From the NCBI GenBank assembly GCA_947473305.1, contig CANJCB010000029.1, positions 1 to 52,014 on the forward strand: a stretch of 52,014 bases of DNA, written 5' to 3'. This document shows positions 44,831 through 52,014 of this stretch, in pieces; positions within the stretch are counted from its first letter, which is position 1; the number at the start of each line of letters is the position of its first letter. Below the pieces are notes generated by a model. That model was not told the DNA's origin. It was given only the letters and a program-made list of their open reading frames with translations, and did no database searches. This stretch comes from Rhodospirillales bacterium. GTDB lineage: Bacteria; Pseudomonadota; Alphaproteobacteria; ATCC43930; CGMCC-115725. A program made the translations under genes and the position numbers.

Positions 44831-45757
44831 ATGCTCAGATCCCTCTCCCTCGGCCTGGTTGTCTTGTCGGCGTTCGCCGTCGCGAAACCTGCCCAAGCCG
44901 CTCTGAACGTCTTCGCCTGCGAGCCCGAATGGGCCGCGCTGGCGACGGAACTGGGCGGCGAGGACGTCAGCGTCTTTTCCGCCACCACCGGCCGCCAGGA
45001 TCCCCACCAGATCCAGGCGCGGCCCGCCCTGATCGCGAAGCTGAGATCAGCCGATCTCGTCGTCTGCACCGGGGCCGAACTCGAAATCGGCTGGCTGCCC
45101 GTCCTGCTGCGTCAGGCGAGCAACGCCAAGGTCCAGCCCGGCACCCCCGGTTTCTTCGAGGCGTCGAACCGGGTGAAGCTCCTGGAAATCCCCACCCGCC
45201 TCGACCGGGCGGACGGCGATGTCCATGCGGCGGGCAACCCGCATATCCAGACCGACCCGCGCAACATCCGGCTCGTCGCGGCCGCACTCGGCCCCCGCAT
45301 GGGCGAGATCGATCCTGCCCATGCCCCCGCCTATGCCCAGCGGCTGAAGGCTTTCGACGAAAGCTGGGGACGGCTGATCGACGGCTGGCAGGCGGCCGCC
45401 GCGCCTTTGAAGGGCGTGACGGTGATCCCCTATCACAAGGGCTGGGCCTATCTCTTCGGCTGGCTCGGGATCAAGGAGGGGGGGACCATCGAGCCCAAGC
45501 CGGGGGTGCCGCCAGGCGGGGCCTATCTCACGCAGTTGCTCGACCAGATCCCCAAGATCGACGCCAAGATGGTGATCCATGCCGCCTATGAGGACCCCAA
45601 GGGCGCCGCTTTCGTGGCGGAGAAGGCGAAGCTCCCCATGGTCACCCTGCCCTTCACCGTGGGCGGGACCGAGGAGGCGAAGGACCTGCGCAGCCTCTTC
45701 GACGAGACGGTGAAGCGGCTTCTCGCCGGCCTCGGGGGACCCAATGGACGCACTTAG
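44831..45757 (+). CDS. znuA: Zinc ABC transporter substrate-binding protein ZnuA
   Basis: Periplasmic zinc-binding protein of 308 residues. Signal peptide 1-24 (AQAA). The cluster A-I fold is shown by NVFACEPEWAALATELGGED, ADLVVCTGAELEIGWLPVLL and NPHIQTDPRNIRLVAAAL. The usual long His-rich loop is missing; ligand His residues include the pair in VHAAGNPH and VIPYHKGW. It belongs to the subgroup lacking the loop. The stop overlaps znuB by 14 bases. Confidence 0.92.
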   Translation: MLRSLSLGLVVLSAFAVAKPAQAALNVFACEPEWAALATELGGEDVSVFSATTGRQDPHQIQARPALIAKLRSADLVVCTGAELEIGWLPVLLRQASNAKVQPGTPGFFEASNRVKLLEIPTRLDRADGDVHAAGNPHIQTDPRNIRLVAAALGPRMGEIDPAHAPAYAQRLKAFDESWGRLIDGWQAAAAPLKGVTVIPYHKGWAYLFGWLGIKEGGTIEPKPGVPPGGAYLTQLLDQIPKIDAKMVIHAAYEDPKGAAFVAEKAKLPMVTLPFTVGGTEEAKDLRSLFDETVKRLLAGLGGPNGRT

Positions 45758-46496
45758 CCAAGGCTTCCACAGCCTCGATATCCTGGGACCGGCGTTTCTC
45801 GCGGGCCTGTTGGTGCTCTCGACCCATGTGCCCTTGGGACGGTTGGTGCTGGAGCGGGGAATCGTCTTCATCGACCTCGCGGTGGCGCAGGTGGCGGGGC
45901 TCGGCGTGGTCGCCGCCAGCCTCGCCGGTTTCGAGCCCAACGGCTGGTCCGTACAGGCGAGCGCCGTGGCGGCGGCGCTGCTCTGCGCCGGTTTCCTGAT
46001 CTGGAGCGAGCGCCGCGTCGCCCATGTCCAGGAGGCGGTGATCGGCGTCGTCTTCGTGGTGGCCGCCAGCGCCGAGATCATCCTGTTGAGCTTCAACCCC
46101 CATGGGGCGGAGGAATTGAAGGACCTCCTCGTCGGCCAGATCCTCTGGGTCCTGCCGGAACAGCTTCTGCCGGTGCTGATCGTCTATGCCGGGGTGCTGG
46201 CGATCTGGCTGCTGGTGGACCTCCGGAAGCGACGCGGGCTTTTCTATTGCCTCTTCGCGGTGACGATCACCGCCTCGGTGCAATTGGTCGGCGTGTTCCT
46301 GGTCTTCGCGAGCCTGATCCTACCGGCATTGGCGGCACTGAAGACGAGACACGGGTTGCTGGTGGGATATGCGGTGGGATTGGCGGGCTACGGGCTGGGG
46401 TTGATCGCCTCGGCGACGCTGGATTTCCCCACAGGCGCCGCCATCGTCTGCGCCCTAGCTCTGGTGACGGGCGGGGTGGCTGTGGCCCGGGGATAG
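45744..46496 (+). CDS. znuB: Metal (zinc) ABC transporter permease ZnuB
   Basis: Inner-membrane permease of the ABC-3 family. 250 residues with about eight helices, e.g. FLAGLLVLSTHVPLGRLVLE, IVFIDLAVAQVAGLGVVAAS and VQLVGVFLVFASLILPALAA. It overlaps the znuA 3' end. No ZnuC-type ATPase gene is next to it on either side, so the transporter must use an ATPase encoded elsewhere. Confidence 0.93.
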   Translation: MDALSQGFHSLDILGPAFLAGLLVLSTHVPLGRLVLERGIVFIDLAVAQVAGLGVVAASLAGFEPNGWSVQASAVAAALLCAGFLIWSERRVAHVQEAVIGVVFVVAASAEIILLSFNPHGAEELKDLLVGQILWVLPEQLLPVLIVYAGVLAIWLLVDLRKRRGLFYCLFAVTITASVQLVGVFLVFASLILPALAALKTRHGLLVGYAVGLAGYGLGLIASATLDFPTGAAIVCALALVTGGVAVARG

Positions 46497-46541
46497 GGCC
46501 TGGGCGATGGAGGCGTCGCACCGCGCCTCCTCCCTCTCTGA

Positions 46542-46573
46542 CGTCGTCCTCGGGTTTAGCCCGAGGATGACGG
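46542..46573. repeat. Single palindrome, family A
   Basis: CGTCGTCCTCGGGTTTAGCC followed by CGAGGATGACGG: one half-element of the REPIN found at 4680 and 35026. It lies just after znuB and may stabilise or end the zinc transcript. Confidence 0.75.
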
Positions 46574-46627
46574 CACGAGGAGCGGAGAAGCTTAGGGGTA
46601 ACGCCACAGGTCGGGGCCAACTCGCGC

Positions 46628-47359
46628 CTAGGAAACCCGCTCCGCCTTCATCCGGCGTTTCTGCTCGTACATGGCGCGGTCGGCGGCTTCCAGCGCCTCG
46701 CCGACATGTTCGTCGCCGGTGAAGGTATAGACGCCCACCGCGATGCTCAGGGTCATCGACTCGCCCTGCCAGACGAAGGGACGGGCGGCGATGGCGGCGG
46801 CAAGCTCGGCGGCTTTCATCTGTGCCAGATCGTTGTCGGTCTGCACCAGCAGCACGCCGAATTCGTCGCCGCCCAAGCGGCCCACCACATCCGTGTTCCG
46901 CACGTTGTCGATCAGGGTCCGCGCGATCTGGAGGAGCGCCGCGTCCCCCGCCGCATGACCCAGGCTGTCGTTGAGCTTCTTCAAGCCGTTCATGTCGAAG
47001 AAGGCGATGCTCGCCCGCGCGCCGTAGCGCTGGCCCAGGGCCATGAGCCGGGTCAATTCCCGGATGAAGGCGCGGCGGTTGGCGATCAGCATCAGCGCGT
47101 CTTCGTCGGCAAGCTGCTCCAGTTCTGCGATCCGGCCCCGCGCCTGGGCCAATTGCCGGCGCAGCTTGGCCATATCGGTCAAGAGCAGGCCAATCGCCTC
47201 GCGCGCGGCGGCGTCGAAACCGTCGCCAAGACCCGCCTGCTTCAGGAAGGTGTCGACCTCGTCATCGCCGCCGGGGGGCTTGCCTCCCGGAACGCACAAA
47301 CCTCCATCCAGCTTGCGAAGCGGGGGACGGACGGCGGTTTTCTGTTCGCGTGCTTTCAT
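46628..47359 (-). CDS. Diguanylate cyclase (GGDEF domain protein)
   Basis: Cytosolic enzyme making cyclic di-GMP. 243 residues from ATG 47359. A charged N-terminal part and a coiled coil (KLRRQLAQARGRIAELEQLA) lead into the GGDEF domain. The active site GRLGGDEFGVLL (GGDEF at 163-167) is intact. The inhibitory I-site RNTD stands five residues before it, so product inhibition is likely. The opening LADEDALMLIANRRAF replaces the usual D-x-L-T-G-L-x-N-R-R. No sensor domain is visible. The target process is unknown, but the gene is flanked by envelope genes. Confidence 0.9.
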   Translation of the reverse strand: MKAREQKTAVRPPLRKLDGGLCVPGGKPPGGDDEVDTFLKQAGLGDGFDAAAREAIGLLLTDMAKLRRQLAQARGRIAELEQLADEDALMLIANRRAFIRELTRLMALGQRYGARASIAFFDMNGLKKLNDSLGHAAGDAALLQIARTLIDNVRNTDVVGRLGGDEFGVLLVQTDNDLAQMKAAELAAAIAARPFVWQGESMTLSIAVGVYTFTGDEHVGEALEAADRAMYEQKRRMKAERVS

Positions 47360-47682
47360 CGGTACAATCGCGCGACCAACTTCGAGATTCCCGGAACCGT
47401 CCCCAGGCTTGCCCACCCACCGGCTAGGGGAATCCCAGGGGACTATGCCAGAATTCCCCCCCAGCGCAAACCCATCCCCCGATCCCTCTCCTGCCCTTGC
47501 GCTATCCTGGCGGATGCTTGACCGACAAAAGCCGTAATAAATTCCTCTTTTTCGACACAAAGGGAAGCGATGCGCCATTGCTGGGATTTATTTGCCGTTT
47601 TATAATATTCGCGTTCGGGTTCCTTTGGGTTGCGCAGGAGCGCGCGGCTGAAGGTGGAGCCCGGTGCCTAAGGTCTTCCCCG
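47360..47682. other. Intergenic gap between the diguanylate cyclase and DUF459 genes
   Basis: A 323-base divergent spacer. The part at 47525-47610 is AT-rich and contains the promoter listed separately. I see no RNA gene or repeat. Open frames running in from both sides have no family-like content here. Confidence 0.45.
47578..47606 (+). promoter_or_regulatory. Probable sigma-70 promoter of the O-acylation cluster
   Basis: TTGCTG at 47578-47583, a 17-base spacer, then a perfect TATAAT at 47601-47606. The start point would be near 47613, giving a leader of about 70 bases before the DUF459 gene. Confidence 0.55.
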
Positions 47683-48552
47683 ATGCAGTTGTTCAAGATC
47701 CTTCGCACCGCCATGATCGCATGGCTGGCGCTCTCCGCTTGCGCCTTTGCGGCGGATTCTCAAAGACCGGACCCGCGAAGATCCGTCGGCGTCTTCGGCG
47801 ACTCGCTGGGAGACGGGCTCTGGAGCGGGCTCTATACCGTGACCAAGAGCAATCCCAACCTGCATCTCTACCGGCATTCCAAGATCGGCGCGGGCTTCAC
47901 CCGGCCCGATTATGCGACCTGGTTCGCCGATTTCGTCGCCTCCCTCGACGAGACCAGGCTCACGGACGCCGTCATCATGGTCGGCGCCAACGATCGCCAG
48001 GGCATCCGCGACGAGAACCGCAAGGGCTATGTCTTCCAGTCCGAGGGCTGGCGGCGCACCTATGGCGGGCGGATCGACGCGATCCTCGCCGAATTGACGA
48101 AGCGCCATGTCTCGGTGATCTGGGTCGGCCTGCCGGTGATGCGCAGCGAGGAGCTCAACACCGGCTCACTATATTTGAACGAGCTGTTCCAGGAGCGGGC
48201 ACGTCACGGCGGCGCCACTTACCTCTCGCTGGCCGAGAGCTTCAAGGGCGAGGACGGGGCCTTCGCCGCCTATCAGCCGGACAAGTCGGGCCATCTGCGC
48301 CAGATCCGCGCCGAGGACGGGGTGCATTTCACCGGCTATGGCTATGAGCTTCTCGCCGCCAAGATCTATGCGGCGCTCGATGCGCCCCAGAACATCCAGA
48401 CGGCGGGCATGAACCCGCCATCGACACCCGGCCCCACAACCGGTCCGACGCCCAACCCGCTGCCCGGTCCGGGGGCCGGCCTCACCGCCATAGCCGTTTC
48501 CGGACCCGTGCCTTCCGCCGGCACGATCCCCACTGCCGGGATCGCCCCCTAG
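47683..48552 (+). CDS. Secreted SGNH hydrolase, DUF459 family
   Basis: 289 residues from ATG 47683; the open frame extends upstream to 47497, but the signal peptide (MIAWLALSACAFA) starts here. SGNH motifs: block I VFGDSLGDGLW with Ser41, block III VGANDRQ, and block V DGVHFTGYGYELL with D212 and H215. The tail is Pro/Gly-rich (TPGPTTGPTPNPLPGPGAG). DUF459 proteins are linked to acyl-sugar metabolism beside MBOAT transferases. It is followed by another SGNH gene after one base. Confidence 0.88.
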   Translation: MQLFKILRTAMIAWLALSACAFAADSQRPDPRRSVGVFGDSLGDGLWSGLYTVTKSNPNLHLYRHSKIGAGFTRPDYATWFADFVASLDETRLTDAVIMVGANDRQGIRDENRKGYVFQSEGWRRTYGGRIDAILAELTKRHVSVIWVGLPVMRSEELNTGSLYLNELFQERARHGGATYLSLAESFKGEDGAFAAYQPDKSGHLRQIRAEDGVHFTGYGYELLAAKIYAALDAPQNIQTAGMNPPSTPGPTTGPTPNPLPGPGAGLTAIAVSGPVPSAGTIPTAGIAP

Positions 48553-48553
48553 C

Positions 48554-49900
48554 GTGCGAGGCCGCGTCATCCGTCTCGTCCTCTGGGCGGCGGGGGGCGT
48601 GGCCCTTCTGGCGGCGGGCTGCAACCAATTGCCCCTGGGCCATGGACCCAGCGGGACGACGCCCTCGGTGACGGCATCCCTGCCCGGCCGGGAGCCGCCC
48701 CGCACACCCCAGGCAGCAACACCCCAGCCCGCCCCGGTCCAGCAGGGTCCGATCCAGGGATTGGACGCCTTCCTGCGCGATCTCCAGGACCTGGAAGCGG
48801 GAAAGATCCAGCATGTGCGGATCCTGCAGCTGGGCGACAGCCATACGGCGGGCGACGCCTTCACAGCGCGGCTGCGGGCGCTCCTGCAGGAACGCTTCGG
48901 CGACGGCGGACGGGGCATGATGCCGCCGGGCCTGCCCTTCGACGGCGTCAGGCAGCGCGAGGTCAAGATCGCCCAGACCGGGCGCTGGACCGTGGAGAAC
49001 AGCCGCACCAACCCCAATGGCGGCCCCTATGGGGTCAGCGGCTTCGTGCTGAGGAGCGGGGCGCGCGACGCACGGATCAGCGCCGCCCCGGTGGAGCCCG
49101 AAAAATTCGACAGCGCCGCCGTGGATTTCCTGCGCCGTCCGGGCGGCGGCTCCTTCGAGGTCAGGATCGACGGCCAGCTCCTGAGCGAGATCGCCACGGC
49201 CGGCCCTCTGGGACAGGCCGGGCATATCGTCGTCCCCGCCCCTTCCGGCGCGAAAAAGCTGGAGATCGTCGCCAAGGGGCCGGGCATCGGCCTGACCGGC
49301 TGGTCCCTGGAACGCAAGGACAAGGGCGTGATCCTCGACAGCCACGGGGTCATCAGCGCCACCATCGGCATCACCTCCCGCTGGGATCCCAATATGGTGA
49401 AGCGCGATCTCGACGTTCTGCGCCCCTCGCTCATCGTGTTGGCCTATGGGACGAACGAAGGTTTCGCGCCGGATATCGACCCCACCTATGCCAAGTCCTT
49501 CGCCGGGGCGGTCGAGATGCTGAAGCAGCTGGCGCCCCGGGCCTCGATCCTGGTGATCGGCCCGCCGGACGGGCAGAAGATCGATCCCGCCTGCCGCAGC
49601 AAGGGCAGCGATCCGCTCGCCTGCCGCTGGACGACCCCGCTCGCCCTGGAGGCCGTCCGCAACGCCCAGCGCGAGGTGGCGCGAGGCCTGGACATCGGCT
49701 TCTGGGACTGGTCGTCCCTGATGACCGGGCCGCGGGGCATCGACGCGCTGGTCCGTACGAACCCGCCGCTCGCCCGCGGGGATCATGTGCATTTCACGCT
49801 GCCCGGTTACGAGATGGCGGCGGATGCGCTTTTCAAGCGGCTGATGGACGACTACGCCGCCTTCCGGGACGGCGCTCCCCAGGCGGCGCGGCGGATGTAG
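48554..49900 (+). CDS. SGNH/GDSL hydrolase-like lipoprotein
   Basis: 448 residues, GTG start. Lipobox LAAGC (Cys23), then a Pro/Thr-rich linker to about residue 65. SGNH block I is QLGDSHTAGD with Ser96, block III YGTNEGFAP, and block V GDHVHFTLPGY with Asp and His. A beta-rich insert (SGARDARISAAPVEPEKFDS, about 165-270) lies between blocks. The organisation resembles the periplasmic acetyl-transfer partners of MBOAT proteins (PatB, AlgJ/X). Ends 18 bases before the MBOAT gene. Confidence 0.88.
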   Translation: MRGRVIRLVLWAAGGVALLAAGCNQLPLGHGPSGTTPSVTASLPGREPPRTPQAATPQPAPVQQGPIQGLDAFLRDLQDLEAGKIQHVRILQLGDSHTAGDAFTARLRALLQERFGDGGRGMMPPGLPFDGVRQREVKIAQTGRWTVENSRTNPNGGPYGVSGFVLRSGARDARISAAPVEPEKFDSAAVDFLRRPGGGSFEVRIDGQLLSEIATAGPLGQAGHIVVPAPSGAKKLEIVAKGPGIGLTGWSLERKDKGVILDSHGVISATIGITSRWDPNMVKRDLDVLRPSLIVLAYGTNEGFAPDIDPTYAKSFAGAVEMLKQLAPRASILVIGPPDGQKIDPACRSKGSDPLACRWTTPLALEAVRNAQREVARGLDIGFWDWSSLMTGPRGIDALVRTNPPLARGDHVHFTLPGYEMAADALFKRLMDDYAAFRDGAPQAARRM

Positions 49901-49918
49901 GGCGAGCACAAACCCGCG

Positions 49919-51349
49919 ATGCTTTTCCCGACCCTCGACTTCGGCCTCTTCTTCCTGGGAGTTTTCGGGATTTCCTGGGGGCTTTCGGGACGGCATTCCC
50001 CAAGGCTCCTCTTTCTGACCGCCGCGAGCTATGGGTTCTATGCCTTCTGGGACTGGCGCTTCTGCCTGCTGCTCTTCGGCAGTTCGCTCGGCAATTGGCT
50101 CTTCGGCCGGGCGATCCATGGCAGCGACGATCCCCGCCAGAGAAAGCGGTTAGTGGGATGGGCCGTGGCGCTCAACCTCGCGGTGCTGGGCTGCTTCAAG
50201 TATTTCAATTTCTTCCTGGGCTCGCTGAACCAGCTTTTAGAAAGCCTGGGCGCGGCGCGGGACATCCCCTATCTGGGCATCGTCCTGCCGGTGGGGATCA
50301 GCTTCTTCACCTTCCACGGCATCTCCTATGTGGTGGATCTCTATCGCGGCACCTTGAGGAAGCCCGCCACCTTCCTGGAGATGCTGCTCTATATCTCCTT
50401 CTTCCCGCAGCTCGTGGCCGGACCCATCGTCAGGGCGGCGCATTTCCTGCCGCAGCTTTCGGCCCCGGTGGATCGCCGCGACATCCGGGCGACGCTGGCG
50501 CTGCTGCTGATCCTGGGCGGGCTTTTCAAGAAGGTGGTGGTGGCGAACTACCTCGCGACCCTGATGGTGGACAAGGTCTTCTTCGATCCCGGGGCCTATG
50601 GCGCGCTCGACCTCTTGTTCGCGACCTACGCCTATGCGGTGCAGATCTATTGCGACTTCAGCGCCTATACGGATATCGCCATCGGCATCGCGGCGCTGCT
50701 GGGCTATCGCTTCCCGCAGAATTTCGACCAGCCCTATAGAGCGCTGGGCTTTAGGGATTTCTGGCAGCGCTGGCATATCTCGCTGTCGTCCTGGCTCAGG
50801 GACTATCTCTATATCCCGTTGGGCGGCAATGGCGGGGGGGCTGGCGGAGGTTGGGCGGGGGCGCGCTACCGCAACCTCGCCGTGACCATGCTGCTGGGCG
50901 GGCTCTGGCATGGGGCGGCCTGGACCTTCATCATCTGGGGCGGGATCCATGGCGCGCTGCTGGCGCTGGAGCATGGGCTATTGCCCGAGCGGGACCGGAT
51001 GAAGCGCTGGCCTTTCTGGGCGAAGGCGCTGGGGGTCGTCGCAACCTTCCACCTCGTCTGCCTCGCCTGGATCTTCTTCCGCGCGGCGGATCTCGGCCAT
51101 GCGCTGGAGTTCCTCGCCGGCTTCGGGAGCCTCTCCCGAGGCGTCCAGGCGCTCACGCCCTTCCTCTTCCTGCTGATCGCCGGGGGATTGGCGGCGCAGT
51201 TCCTGCCGAAAGACCGCATGGCGATGCTGGAGCGGCTGGCCCTGCGCCTCCCGCTCCCGGCGCAAGGGGCGCTGGTGGGTGCGGCCATCGTGGCGATCGA
51301 CAGCCTGGGCCCGAGCGGCGTCGCGCCCTTCATCTATTTCCAGTTCTGA
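49919..51349 (+). CDS. MBOAT family O-acyltransferase (PatA/AlgI-like)
   Basis: Polytopic membrane enzyme of 476 residues and about 11 helices. It moves acyl groups, usually acetyl, across the inner membrane for attachment to extracellular polymers. The family landmarks are FTFHGISYVVDLYRG near residue 128, IYCDFSAYTDIAIGIAALLG near residue 243, FWQRWHISLSSWLRDYLYIP near residue 281, and the active-site LWHGAAWTFIIWGGIHG with His331 and His344. Preceded by two SGNH genes and followed by a small membrane-protein gene three bases later. Confidence 0.96.
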   Translation: MLFPTLDFGLFFLGVFGISWGLSGRHSPRLLFLTAASYGFYAFWDWRFCLLLFGSSLGNWLFGRAIHGSDDPRQRKRLVGWAVALNLAVLGCFKYFNFFLGSLNQLLESLGAARDIPYLGIVLPVGISFFTFHGISYVVDLYRGTLRKPATFLEMLLYISFFPQLVAGPIVRAAHFLPQLSAPVDRRDIRATLALLLILGGLFKKVVVANYLATLMVDKVFFDPGAYGALDLLFATYAYAVQIYCDFSAYTDIAIGIAALLGYRFPQNFDQPYRALGFRDFWQRWHISLSSWLRDYLYIPLGGNGGGAGGGWAGARYRNLAVTMLLGGLWHGAAWTFIIWGGIHGALLALEHGLLPERDRMKRWPFWAKALGVVATFHLVCLAWIFFRAADLGHALEFLAGFGSLSRGVQALTPFLFLLIAGGLAAQFLPKDRMAMLERLALRLPLPAQGALVGAAIVAIDSLGPSGVAPFIYFQF

Positions 51350-51352
51350 CCG

Positions 51353-51646
51353 ATGACCGGCCCCGTCGCTCCCCCCTCCCGCAAACCGACCGAGGTCGTC
51401 GAGGGCGCCCGATCCTTCGGCCTCGGATCGGTCGTCCTGGCCCTTCTGCTGGCGACAGGGGTGATGGCGGTGCTGGGATCGGGGGCTTTGCTGGATTGGG
51501 CAAGCGCCCTGCCGGTCGGCCCGATCTCCGATTTTTGCGTCGATCTCGCCGGGCGATGGCACGATTTCATGACCGAAATCGGTGTCGCGCGCTTCGCGGA
51601 AGGCTTCCGAAAGCTGCTGCAGGCCTTTCAAGCCGCACGCTGGTAA
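51353..51646 (+). CDS. Small membrane protein of the O-acylation cluster
   Basis: 97 residues. A basic/proline-rich N-terminus, one helix (GSVVLALLLATGVMAVLGSG), the phrase LDWASALPVGPISDFCVDLA and an amphipathic C-terminus. This layout resembles the N-terminal membrane anchor of larger DUF459 proteins, cut free of its hydrolase domain. It could be a natural subunit or a truncated relic. The ATG is three bases after the MBOAT stop. Confidence 0.7.
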   Translation: MTGPVAPPSRKPTEVVEGARSFGLGSVVLALLLATGVMAVLGSGALLDWASALPVGPISDFCVDLAGRWHDFMTEIGVARFAEGFRKLLQAFQAARW

Positions 51647-51837
51647 GTCAAAAGTTTTTCATTCTTATCAATTAGATAGTCCCGTTTCCGAGAAGTATCC
51701 CCCGCTTGCCTCGGCTGCGACATTCGCGACCTGTTAAAAAATTATGAAGATTTAATCTTGAATTTCATAAAATTTGTCGTAAATATATACTCAAGTTGAT
51801 CGAACCGATCGACAAACCGAACTCCAGGGGATTTCAA

Positions 51838-52014
51838 ATGAACCGCTTCTTCCGCTCCGCCGTTACCGCCGCCGCCCTCGTGATCGCGGCTTCCGCCGCC
51901 CAGGCCGGCACCACCGGATCCGTCAACCTCTCCGGCTCCATCGGCCAGAGCTGCAACCTCACCGTCGCCGCACAGTCGATCGCCTCGACCCTCGACCTCA
52001 CCGCGACCACGGCC
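51838..52014 (+). CDS. Secreted protein, possibly pilin-like or DUF4402-like (partial)
   Basis: The first 59 residues are inside the window; the 3' end is not. The signal peptide (MNRFFRSAVTAAALVIAASA, ending AQA) precedes a mature start GTTGSVNLSGSIGQSCNLTV. The single Cys in a Ser/Gly/Thr-rich strand looks like the first strand of chaperone-usher or spore-coat-U-like subunits. CAGGGG is the ribosome-binding site. It lies behind a 190-base AT-rich leader (51647-51837) which probably holds its promoter. Confidence 0.75.
   Translation, partial: MNRFFRSAVTAAALVIAASAAQAGTTGSVNLSGSIGQSCNLTVAAQSIASTLDLTATTA

Noticed and set aside
47360..47578. N-terminal extension of the diguanylate cyclase to 47578
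   Set aside because: Residues look like translated spacer (Gly/Ser/Pro-rich, no pattern) and reach into the neighbour's promoter region; ATG at 47359 is a better start.
47497..47682. N-terminal extension of the DUF459 protein
   Set aside because: The stretch overlaps the promoter-like AT-rich spacer; the signal peptide begins at 47683.

Overview
The window is about 52 kb of GC-rich, gene-dense chromosome from a Gram-negative bacterium, most likely an alphaproteobacterium near the Rhodospirillales. This is inferred from the order kdsD-lptC-lptA-lptB-rpoN-hpf-ptsN, the DUF1150/Hsp20 pair, an FzlA-type glutathione-transferase homologue, a complex-I NDUFA9-like protein, and REP-like intergenic palindromes. 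No similarity search was run, so the order is not proven. I see no prophage, transposase or CRISPR array.

Layout. 1-1.8 kb: end of probable groES, then groEL and its terminator. 1.9-8 kb: on the minus strand, a PhyH dioxygenase, a CvrA-type K+/H+ antiporter, an MFS transporter and an oligopeptide-type binding protein. 8.1-11.9 kb: a tight queuosine operon, queA-tgt-queF-queG. 11.9-18.5 kb: mixed region with a zinc-ribbon membrane protein, a candidate two-gene AbiEii-type toxin-antitoxin module, an MHS-family transporter, fzlA, a membrane-protein gene split at a G11 tract, a DUF924 gene and an NDUFA9-like gene. 18.5-20.1 kb: tRNA-Leu(CAG), a short RNase D and a methyltransferase. 20.2-26.5 kb: the LPS-transport/nitrogen-regulation operon. 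26.6-28 kb: DUF1150, Hsp20 and a repeat-rich spacer.

28-42.6 kb is mostly a cell-surface polysaccharide locus. It has a PglC-like phosphoglycosyltransferase, a DegT aminotransferase, a MurJ-like flippase, a methyltransferase, a family 2 glycosyltransferase, an SQD1-like UDP-sulfoquinovose synthase, a PglF/WbpM-like 4,6-dehydratase, a UDP-sugar dehydrogenase, rfbA, rfbB and a GmhB-like phosphatase. Together these could make amino-deoxy, uronic and possibly sulfonated sugars and load them on a lipid carrier; the glycan itself cannot be read from sequence.

42.8-46.5 kb is a zinc-uptake operon behind a near-consensus Zur box (DUF2946-like Cys protein, porin-like barrel, ZnuA, ZnuB) with no ATPase gene. 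46.6-47.4 kb is a diguanylate cyclase. 47.6-51.65 kb is a probable envelope O-acylation module: a DUF459 SGNH hydrolase, an SGNH lipoprotein, an MBOAT acyltransferase and a small membrane protein. The window ends inside a secreted-protein gene behind an AT-rich leader.

The most unusual signals are the G11 frameshift, the NTase/small-protein pair, the Zur operon without an ATPase, the sulfoquinovose gene, the O-acylation cluster and several families of dispersed palindromes.
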